Source: Muribaculaceae bacterium (GTDB lineage Bacteria; Pseudomonadota; Alphaproteobacteria; Rs-D84). From it: 14,041 nucleotides of DNA. The notes under the pieces are model-generated. The model saw nothing but the letters and a program-made list of their open reading frames with translations. It had not been told where the DNA came from and made no database searches. Below, in pieces: positions 7,592 to 14,041 of the stretch. The DNA is taken from NCBI GenBank assembly GCA_023665245.1, contig JAMPEH010000046.1, forward strand, positions 1-14,041. Direction: 5' to 3'. The position numbers and the translations under genes were made by a program. The stretch's first letter is position 1; every line of letters begins with the position of its first letter.

Positions 7592-10500
7592 ATACTCCGA
7601 CTAAATATCTTTCAGTTCTCGGAATCGCTCTCATATTGGGGGCTTGCTCCGACGACTCCATGCATCTGTCGCCTGAGTCTGACTCACAGCAATTGCCGAT
7701 AACATTGTCGGCTGCTTATCCAACATCCACCAGAGCATCGGATGACGGTTTTGAAGACGGCGACTGCATGGGAGTTTATGTCATGGATCACTGCGATAAC
7801 ATGGTTCAGGAAATAACATCCGAAGATATTCATGCAGCGAATGTCAAATTTGAATTTAATGGAATGGATAATAAATGGAACGCCAACACCCCCATTTATT
7901 GGACCTCAAAAGACACTCCTGCAGACATCATTGGCTATTATCCATATTCAGAATCTATAACCACACCCAAAGAGTTACCTTTCTCCATAAATCGCCGTCA
8001 GGATCTATCCGGAAGCGAAAATGAAATGGGTGGATATGAGACAAGCGACTTTCTTTGGGCAAAGGCGACAAAGGCCATGCCTACAAATTCAAAAGTTGAC
8101 CTTACATTCAATCATATCATGGCAGGTGTTCGCGTGACTCTGAAGGAAGGTTCCGGTTTTGGCAGTGGGGAATGGACCAATTTAGAAAAATCCGTCTTTA
8201 TTTCAAATATAAAACCTTCGACACTCATAGACTTATCCAATGGTAAAACCGGCGAAGCATATGGTTCTGAAATTTCAGTCAGCGCATACAGATATGGCGA
8301 TGACTGGCGAGCTATAGTTGTGCCACAAACCATAGAATCCGGTAGAAATATCATAGACATATCCATTGATGGAATTTCTTACCAGTTAAAAAAAGAAACC
8401 ATAATTAATTATATCAGTGGAAAACTCTCTACATTCACCATTGAAGTAAACAAAAGAAATAACACCGGTGGCTACGAATTCAATATAATAGATGAATCTT
8501 TGAATCCATGGATAGATGACGTCGAATTCCGTGACGGTATTGTTAGAAACTATATGACAATCCATGTGGAAGAAAGAGGTACTCTAAAAGAGTATGTGAC
8601 AAGGAATAATCTTGCACTATCTTCATTGAAAAATTTAAAGTTGACCGGCAATGTTGATGAAAATGACTTCAGTTTTCTTAGAGATGAATGCTTTGCCCTA
8701 TCATCCTTAAATCTTTCTGATGCAACAACATGGTTTGGCGATCGTGAGTTTGTAATTCCGGAAAAGGCGATGTATTCAAAAGGAACATTGTCTCATATCG
8801 TTTTCCCCAAGAATCTGAAAATAATTGGAAGCAGTGCCTTCTTCAAAACAGGACTAACAGGTTCTCTGATTATTCCTGAAGGCGTGGTAAAAATAGGCGA
8901 AACATACGATGAGAATAACGTTGGATGGACAAATATTTCTAATTTGTTCGAGGGCACTTTTGTGTATTGCAATAATCTTGTGGGAGATTTAATATTACCC
9001 TCCACCCTCGAATTTATAGAAGATTACGCCTTTTCACATACTAAATTCACCGGTACTCTTACAATTCCGGAATCAACAAAAGTAATTGGCAACCTTGCAT
9101 TCGAGCAAAATAAATTCACCGGGGACCTCGTCATTCCTGAAAGCGTAGAAACCATAGGAGCCGGGGCGTTCGCCGGTATTCCATTCACCGGAAATCTTGT
9201 TTTACCAAGCAAGATAAAGACTATCAACGCATGTACATTTGAGAATTGCGGTTTTTCCGGCACTCTTACTCTACATGAAGGAATCGAGAAAATAGAAAGA
9301 AACGCTTTTCTCAGTTGTGGTTTTAAAGGAGAACTGAAACTTCCTTCAACATTGAAAAGAATCTCGAAAAGAGCTTTTGCCGAAACGAAAATAAGCGGAG
9401 TTGTCTTTCCTGAAAACTTGATCTATATTGGAGACGGAGCGTTCATGGAATGCAAGTACCTGAGAGGTACAGTAGAAATTCCTAAAAAAGTTGAAAGAAT
9501 AAATGAATATTTATTCTGTGGTTGCTCGCAACTTTCCGAAGTTATACTTCATGAGGATATTCATTTTGTAGGAGGAGCTGCATTTTACGGTTGCAACATA
9601 TTAAACAGATTCGTATGCAATGCTATTGAACCACCAAAACTATCATATATTGAAGATAATCCATACTGGATTTTCAATTACGATGCAAATAATGTTTATC
9701 ATGTTGGACCTTTCCATGGACTTGCATTAAATAATTTCACTCTTGAAGTACCTAAGGAATCCATTGAAAAATATAATAGTTCTGAAGGTTGGTGTGACTT
9801 TAAAAGAATTTCTGAATATTCAAATTTCATATGTCGCCCTTCTTCGGCCTGCGCTCTTAACTCTACTCATATTGAGCAATTGGTTGTTAACAGCGATGGA
9901 GAATGGGAGGTGATTGAGAAACCGGAGTGGTGCTCTCTTTCAAAAACTTCCGGGAATCTTAAAGGACAGGTTTCTCTTACCATCAATCAACTGTCAAAAG
10001 GTGCCGGCAATCGTGAAGGGAAGATTGTTTTCCGGCTTAAAGGGACGGAAATCACGTCTGAATGCAAGGTCAGTCAGTATGACTATGCATACGATGAGGA
10101 TCAGTGCATCACATTGCAGAAGGCGACAAAAGGAAACGGCATTGACGTGCTGTTCCTTGGCGATGGCTGGGATGCGGAGTCAATAGCCAATGGTAGTTAT
10201 CTCAATCTTGTCAATGAGCAGATGGAGGATTTCTTCGGTGTTGAGCCGTATACGACCTATAGAGACAGATTCAATGTATATGCATGTATAAATCTTTCAC
10301 AGGAAACAGGCATCAACACCACTTCAACATGGAGAAATACCAAGTTTCTCACTTTCTATGCGCATGACTGCGATGGTAACGGTTATCTGGGTCTTGACGA
10401 TATTGATGGAGTCTTTGACTATGCTGTAAACCATACTCCATTGACTAAAGACAATATGTGGAAATCTCTTGTCATCTTGACTCTTAACAGCGATGAATAT

Positions 10501-11085
10501 GGCAGCAACACCAACATCACTGAAAGCGGCTCTACTGTTTCCATCTGCTGTTCGAGCGAAGGTACTTATCCAATGGATACACGAGGCATTATCCAGCATG
10601 AGGCATGTGGACATGGCTTTGGTAAACTGGCGGAGGAGCGTATAATCAAGAATAAATACGTTTCCGATAAAGAAAAGAACGATATCAGTAAGTACCAGTG
10701 GCGAGGTTGGTATCAGAACATATCACTGTCGGGTAAAATGAATGAGGTGCCATGGAGCGAACTCATCTTCGATCCTCGCTACAGCGACAAGGTGGATGTG
10801 TTTGAGGGTGCCTACGGTAAGGCTCGCGGTGTATATCGTGCGGAGATCAATTCCTGCATGAACTATGGCATCCCTTACTTCAGCGCGGCGGCCCGTATGG
10901 ATATCATGCGGCGCATCCTGGAGTATTCGGGCGAGGGGTTCACTATGGAGAAGTTCTATGCAACGGACTCCGACAAATGGGGTTCGACGGGATCAACCCG
11001 CGCGGCGATGTCTTCCGATGCTGACGCCTACATAAACTCCGGCATGCATCATCCTGTAAGAATTATTAAATCGAAAAAATACTAA
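7588..11085 (+). CDS. Fimbrillin-LRR-BACON-M64 peptidase lipoprotein with EF-hand-like loop (gene 3)
   Basis: An 1165-residue lipoprotein with lipobox L-G-A-C (Cys20) then S-D-D. Domains: fimbrillin-like ~45-310 with T48-R49 ahead of it, LRR cap and about 11 BspA-type repeats ~320-735, BACON ~740-835, M64 ~840-1165. In the LRR region a 69-bp (23-residue) period is plain, with attcaccgg recurring at 9045, 9114 and 9183. The zinc site is H1004-E1005-A-C-G-H1009, followed by L-A-E1016-E1017-R, with N-S-C-M-N near the end. Unlike gene 2 it lacks the cysteine cluster, has a 12-residue calcium-loop-like segment (927-938), and has an aromatic-rich insertion at ~690-712 just before the LRR end cap. 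GC content rises over its last ~350 bp. The start is fixed by a strong Shine-Dalgarno and an ATGA overlap. Confidence 0.95.
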   Translation: MNTPTKYLSVLGIALILGACSDDSMHLSPESDSQQLPITLSAAYPTSTRASDDGFEDGDCMGVYVMDHCDNMVQEITSEDIHAANVKFEFNGMDNKWNANTPIYWTSKDTPADIIGYYPYSESITTPKELPFSINRRQDLSGSENEMGGYETSDFLWAKATKAMPTNSKVDLTFNHIMAGVRVTLKEGSGFGSGEWTNLEKSVFISNIKPSTLIDLSNGKTGEAYGSEISVSAYRYGDDWRAIVVPQTIESGRNIIDISIDGISYQLKKETIINYISGKLSTFTIEVNKRNNTGGYEFNIIDESLNPWIDDVEFRDGIVRNYMTIHVEERGTLKEYVTRNNLALSSLKNLKLTGNVDENDFSFLRDECFALSSLNLSDATTWFGDREFVIPEKAMYSKGTLSHIVFPKNLKIIGSSAFFKTGLTGSLIIPEGVVKIGETYDENNVGWTNISNLFEGTFVYCNNLVGDLILPSTLEFIEDYAFSHTKFTGTLTIPESTKVIGNLAFEQNKFTGDLVIPESVETIGAGAFAGIPFTGNLVLPSKIKTINACTFENCGFSGTLTLHEGIEKIERNAFLSCGFKGELKLPSTLKRISKRAFAETKISGVVFPENLIYIGDGAFMECKYLRGTVEIPKKVERINEYLFCGCSQLSEVILHEDIHFVGGAAFYGCNILNRFVCNAIEPPKLSYIEDNPYWIFNYDANNVYHVGPFHGLALNNFTLEVPKESIEKYNSSEGWCDFKRISEYSNFICRPSSACALNSTHIEQLVVNSDGEWEVIEKPEWCSLSKTSGNLKGQVSLTINQLSKGAGNREGKIVFRLKGTEITSECKVSQYDYAYDEDQCITLQKATKGNGIDVLFLGDGWDAESIANGSYLNLVNEQMEDFFGVEPYTTYRDRFNVYACINLSQETGINTTSTWRNTKFLTFYAHDCDGNGYLGLDDIDGVFDYAVNHTPLTKDNMWKSLVILTLNSDEYGSNTNITESGSTVSICCSSEGTYPMDTRGIIQHEACGHGFGKLAEERIIKNKYVSDKEKNDISKYQWRGWYQNISLSGKMNEVPWSELIFDPRYSDKVDVFEGAYGKARGVYRAEINSCMNYGIPYFSAAARMDIMRRILEYSGEGFTMEKFYATDSDKWGSTGSTRAAMSSDADAYINSGMHHPVRIIKSKKY

Positions 11086-11090
11086 ACATT

Positions 11091-11954
11091 ATGAAGATAT
11101 ACAATTTTATGCTCCTGACGGGAGCGGCAGCCGCGATGATGACGGCCTGCAGCAGCGAGGATACTCCTCTCTCTGACAATAACAATAATGAGATCGCTTT
11201 CCTCTGCCAGTATGAGGACGGTACGCGCGTTACAGACACGAAGTTTGAGTCGCAGGACCAGATTGGAGTCTATATGACGGCAAAGGATGCCGCTCTTCAG
11301 ATCGGCGGCAATGAACTGAACAATGAGCTTTTCAGCTACAACGGTTCGGCATGGACTGCCGCACGCAAGGTGTATTGGGACAACGGCTCACACGACGTGT
11401 ATGCCTACTATCCATACGCGGCCAAGGTGAACGACACTGAAGACTATACCTTCGAACTGCCGACTGACCAGTCGACTGCCAAGGGTTTCTCATCGGCGGA
11501 CTTCGTGTGGGCTTCGGCAAAGGGTATTACGGCATCCGCTTCTCCGGTGGCACTTAAGTTTTCACACCGTATGAGCAAGGCCATAATCAAACTCGAGAAG
11601 AGCGAGGACTATGATGGCGAGATTCCATCGGACTGCAAGGTGTCGGTGCTTTCCACCGCCACCACCGCTTCCATCGACCTCTCTTCAGGCGGCGTTTCGA
11701 AGGATACTTATTCCTCGACAAATACGATTGTGGCGAAGAAGGTTTCCAATACGGAGTACCAGGCCATCGTTGTGCCGCAGAACATAGAGTCGCGCCGCCC
11801 GCTGATCGAGGTGGAGACGCAGGGCGTGAGTTATCTGATGGAGGGAAAGATTTCCTTCAAGCAGGGATATGCGCATACTCTGATCGTGACGCTTTCCAAG
11901 AATCCGACGCAGACGAAGATCGAGATCGGCGGCAGCATCGGAGGATGGAACTGA
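11091..11954 (+). CDS. Fimbrillin-family (Mfa-like) lipoprotein (gene 4)
   Basis: A 287-residue lipoprotein with lipobox M-T-A-C (Cys20) followed by S-S-E-D. One fimbrillin/Mfa-like domain fills the protein: D-G-T45-R46-V-T, then the Q-I-G-V-Y strand, the K-V-Y-W and V-Y-A-Y-Y-P-Y blocks, S-S-A-D-F-V-W-A, a F-S-H-R-M-S-K-A helix/strand, and the terminal I-G-G-S-I-G-G-W-N. These blocks match the N-terminal domains of genes 1-3, so it looks like the same fold without LRR or peptidase. It starts 5 nt after gene 3 with no promoter or terminator between, so co-transcription is likely. It could be a shaft or adaptor subunit of a type V-like pilus, but family membership does not settle the role. Codon use is GC-rich, like gene 5 and the start of gene 1. 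Confidence 0.93.
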   Translation: MKIYNFMLLTGAAAAMMTACSSEDTPLSDNNNNEIAFLCQYEDGTRVTDTKFESQDQIGVYMTAKDAALQIGGNELNNELFSYNGSAWTAARKVYWDNGSHDVYAYYPYAAKVNDTEDYTFELPTDQSTAKGFSSADFVWASAKGITASASPVALKFSHRMSKAIIKLEKSEDYDGEIPSDCKVSVLSTATTASIDLSSGGVSKDTYSSTNTIVAKKVSNTEYQAIVVPQNIESRRPLIEVETQGVSYLMEGKISFKQGYAHTLIVTLSKNPTQTKIEIGGSIGGWN

Positions 11955-11955
11955 T

Positions 11956-12039
11956 TTCAATGCACTATTCTCAATGCACAATTCACAATGCACAATGCAC
12001 AATGCATAATGCACAATGCACAATGCACAATGCACAATC
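11956..12039. repeat. Heptanucleotide tandem array, CACAATG units
   Basis: Six exact CACAATG units lie in two blocks of three around one CATAATG (11984-12032), flanked by decayed units (TTCAATG, CACTATT, CTCAATG, CACAATT before, CACAATC after). Twelve units total 84 bp and begin one base after the gene 4 stop. The unit differs from that of the upstream array (ACAATGC versus ACAACTG when put in register). Possible relics of the same unit in reverse, CATTGCG-CATTGAA, lie at 245-258. Reverse-strand open frames through the array are artefacts of the repeat. Confidence 0.9.
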
Positions 12040-12063
12040 AGATGCTTCTGAAAAAAACGTTGA

Positions 12064-14041
12064 ATGATGAAAAAAATAACAATAATATTGATGCTGGTGG
12101 CAATGGCGGCCGGAATGGCTTCGGCGGCGGGGCGCTGGCGGGGTGACCTGAACGGGGACGACCGGGTGGATATGGCCGATATGGTGTATCTCGCCAACGC
12201 CATCAAGTCCGGTTCCTCCGACAAGGATTGTGACCTGAATACCTCCGGCAGAGTCGATGACCATGACCTCGATGCCCTTGCCAACATCATACTGTCGGGC
12301 CAGCTGACTGAAAACAGTGGCCTGAATGTGGGCATCGGCGGCTGGGATGATTCCGGTGAGGATTTCGGCGGAACAGTGGGTGCACCGGCACGACGCACTA
12401 CCCGTTCTGCGGAGTCAACCCGTTTTTATATTGGTAATCCGAAAATGACGGATGGTAAATGCTCCATAGATTTTGGTATCGAGGAGGGGGATGTCGCCGC
12501 AACCGGTTTCCTTTTCAACATCCGGTTGCCAAGGGAACTCTCGTTTGACGAGAACAATATCGTCTCTCTCAATGAATCCGTCTTTTCCGGCCACCGCCTG
12601 TATGGTAAAGCAAGGATTCTGCAACCCGATGAGTGGGGCGACAAAATCCTCCGTTTCATAGTGTTTTCAAAGGATCTGAATCCTTTGAAGATTACCAAGG
12701 GTGTGCTCGGTCAATTGCACTATGGTTGCAGCAACGATGACACCATGGGCTATACCTTTGAAGAATGCCAGGTTATTGCATCCGGTTCAAACAACGTAAT
12801 TACTCCTGAATCATCCGGCAATTGGATTCATTGGAAACCGATTGAGGTTTCCTCAATCTGGTTGGACACCGGCGACCGCGAGATGCGAAAGGGGGAGGAA
12901 TTCTGGCTGAATGCCAACATCGAGCCATGGGATGCGACAAACCGCAATATAACATGGTCGGTTTCGGATTCATCTGTTCTCTCTGTGGAACAAAACGGTG
13001 AGTCATCAGTAATTGTCAGGGCGCTCAAGGCCGGTTCGGCAAACGTCACCGTCACCGCCTCAAACGGTTTGACCGCTACTTGTCAGATCAGGGTGATTCA
13101 GGATCCGGAGAGGATAACCCTTGACAAGTCGGAGTTGAGACTCACTTTGGGCGGGGACCCGGGTCTTTCGGTTGGAAAACTGACCGCCAATGTACTCCCG
13201 GAGGATGCCTCAGACAAGACTGTCAACTGGCAAAGCCAGGACGAGTGGGTGGCATCTGTGGATGCCGATGGTAATGTGACTGCCAATCATGCCGGGACTG
13301 TGGAGATATTCGCCTCCACCAATTATGGCCATTCGGTTTCCTGCCATGTGACAGTAATTCAATTGGCCACCGGTCTTGCAATTGAGCCATCAGAAGTAAG
13401 TTTGCATATAGGTGAAACAACATATCTGAACGCGAACATTTCGCCTGATGATGTTTCAGAGCGCACTCTTGAATGGAGGAGTTCGAACACAGCGGTGGCA
13501 ACTGTTGATGCCAACGGTCTTGTGAAGGCGCTTGCCATCGGTGAGACCACCATCACGGCTGCGGCTGCGGATGGAAGCGGCATGAAGGCAACGGCTGTTG
13601 TTCGGGTTCACCCGATACAGGCGGAGAGTGTCAGCATCAGCGGAATACCTTCCGGTGATATCCATATCGGTGACAACTTCAAGTTGACAGCCACTGTACT
13701 TCCGGAGAACACCACCAACAAGAGTGTAACATGGACAAGTTCCGATGCTTCCATTGCATCAGTGGATGCTGACGGTACGGTGAGGGCACTAGCCGAGGGT
13801 TCGGCGGTTATCACCGCCACCACTGCCGACGGCAGCGGCAAATCAGCCCAGATGACAGTCAAGGTTCTTCCGAACCTTGCTGACAGAATCGTTATCGATC
13901 CGTCGGAAAGCGACATAAAGATTGGCGAGACAATTCAACTGAAAGCAACCATATATCCTGACAACGCAACAAGCAAGAAGGTGAACTGGAGCAGTTCGAA
14001 CACAGCAGTGGCAACTGTTGATGCCAACGGTCTTGTCAAGG
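12064..14041 (+). CDS. Secreted dockerin-like, cohesin-like, multi-Ig (Big_2) protein, 3' truncated by window (gene 5)
   Basis: The frame is open for 659 codons and leaves the window without a stop. It has a classical Sec signal (M-M-K-K, hydrophobic core, cut near A-S-A21) with no lipobox. Two dockerin/EF-hand-like calcium loops follow: D28-x-N30-x-D32...D36..D39 and D57-x-N59...D65..D68. A linker holds I-G-G-W-D-D-S-G and several Thr-Arg pairs. Residues ~120-240 resemble a cohesin or carbohydrate-binding beta fold; this is a weak call from pattern alone. Then come bacterial Ig-like (Big_2) repeats at about 260-343, 346-430, 434-515, 518-602 and 603 to the edge, with typical W-S-S-S-N-T-A-V-A-T-V-D signatures. 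It lies 109 bp after gene 4, same strand, with no clear promoter of its own. A cell-surface adhesin or scaffold is likely; the anchor, if any, lies past the window. ATG 12067 is an alternative start. Confidence 0.9.
   Translation, partial: MMKKITIILMLVAMAAGMASAAGRWRGDLNGDDRVDMADMVYLANAIKSGSSDKDCDLNTSGRVDDHDLDALANIILSGQLTENSGLNVGIGGWDDSGEDFGGTVGAPARRTTRSAESTRFYIGNPKMTDGKCSIDFGIEEGDVAATGFLFNIRLPRELSFDENNIVSLNESVFSGHRLYGKARILQPDEWGDKILRFIVFSKDLNPLKITKGVLGQLHYGCSNDDTMGYTFEECQVIASGSNNVITPESSGNWIHWKPIEVSSIWLDTGDREMRKGEEFWLNANIEPWDATNRNITWSVSDSSVLSVEQNGESSVIVRALKAGSANVTVTASNGLTATCQIRVIQDPERITLDKSELRLTLGGDPGLSVGKLTANVLPEDASDKTVNWQSQDEWVASVDADGNVTANHAGTVEIFASTNYGHSVSCHVTVIQLATGLAIEPSEVSLHIGETTYLNANISPDDVSERTLEWRSSNTAVATVDANGLVKALAIGETTITAAAADGSGMKATAVVRVHPIQAESVSISGIPSGDIHIGDNFKLTATVLPENTTNKSVTWTSSDASIASVDADGTVRALAEGSAVITATTADGSGKSAQMTVKVLPNLADRIVIDPSESDIKIGETIQLKATIYPDNATSKKVNWSSSNTAVATVDANGLVK
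13480..14040 (+). repeat. Near-identical 48-bp copies within the Ig-like repeats
   Basis: Positions 13480-13527 and 13993-14040 match at 46 of 48 bases; both differences are silent third positions (gcg/gca, gtg/gtc). They lie 513 bp (171 codons, two Ig-like domains) apart and fall in the same part of domains 3 and 5. Domain 4 between them is clearly more diverged, pointing to a recent two-domain duplication or local gene conversion. Confidence 0.75.

Larger units (their letters stand above)
1590..10700. other. AT-rich block inside a GC-rich neighbourhood
   Basis: Hand counts of G+C per 60-base line: 781-840 is 41/60, 901-960 is 37/60, 1801-1860 is 16/60, 1861-1920 is 18/60, 5221-5280 is 17/60, 10741-10800 is 32/60, 10861-10920 is 35/60, 11641-11700 is 37/60. 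The fall comes at the fimbrillin/LRR junction of gene 1 and the rise inside the M64 domain of gene 3. The borders are approximate. Confidence 0.6.

Noticed and set aside
12039..12057. Terminator between genes 4 and 5
   Set aside because: CAGA-TGCT-TCTG is a 4-bp stem followed by A residues rather than T, so it does not fit an intrinsic terminator on either strand.
11685..12398. 237-codon reverse-strand open frame
   Set aside because: Its middle is the heptamer array translated into a Cys-Ala-Leu-type periodic peptide; its ends are shadows of genes 4 and 5 and resemble no known protein.

Overview
The window reads as chromosomal DNA of a gut-type Bacteroidales bacterium, perhaps Muribaculaceae or a relative; family level is a guess. 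The order-level call rests on four lipoproteins with Mfa/FimA-type fimbrillin domains, BACON domains, BspA-type leucine-rich repeats, a Bacteroides-type promoter (TTTG, 20 bp, TAAATTTG) and mostly Shine-Dalgarno-less starts. No tRNA, rRNA, CRISPR array, transposase or integrase was seen. Every supported gene lies on the + strand.

Layout: (1) Positions 1-533 hold no gene. They contain a nested inverted-repeat element (about 6-285) with two compensated 18-bp palindromes, a 12-unit heptamer array (343-426), a possible terminator hairpin, a small palindrome and a promoter. (2) Positions 585-11085 hold three consecutive, very large paralogous lipoproteins of about 1165 residues each. All share one order: lipobox, fimbrillin-like domain, BspA-type LRRs, BACON, M64 (IgA-protease family) metallopeptidase domain. 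They are joined by ATGA stop/start overlaps. (3) Positions 11091-11954 hold a stand-alone fimbrillin-family lipoprotein, 5 nt downstream. (4) Positions 11956-12039 hold a second, different heptamer array, also 12 units. (5) From 12064 to the window edge runs a secreted protein with an N-terminal dockerin-like module, a cohesin-like region and at least five Ig-like (Big_2) repeats; it is cut off by the window end.

Working model (inference): genes 1-4 form one operon making lipid-anchored, pilus-like or pilus-tip-like surface proteins. The LRRs would bind a target and the M64 domain would cut it. The three copies are not equivalent. Copies 2 and 3 keep an HExxxH zinc-site sequence, whereas copy 1 has lost both histidines and the glutamate (K-Y-A-G-G-E) yet remains a full-length open frame. 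This looks like a pseudoprotease paired with two putative proteases. Copy 1 also carries a G9 tract in which either a +1 or a -1 slip gives an early stop. Because the downstream genes overlap it, the tract could switch the whole set.

Base composition is mosaic. The fimbrillin part of gene 1, the last ~350 bp of gene 3, and genes 4-5 are GC-rich, while the block of about 1590-10700 is strikingly AT-rich. Both boundaries lie inside genes, suggesting a recombined or imported block.
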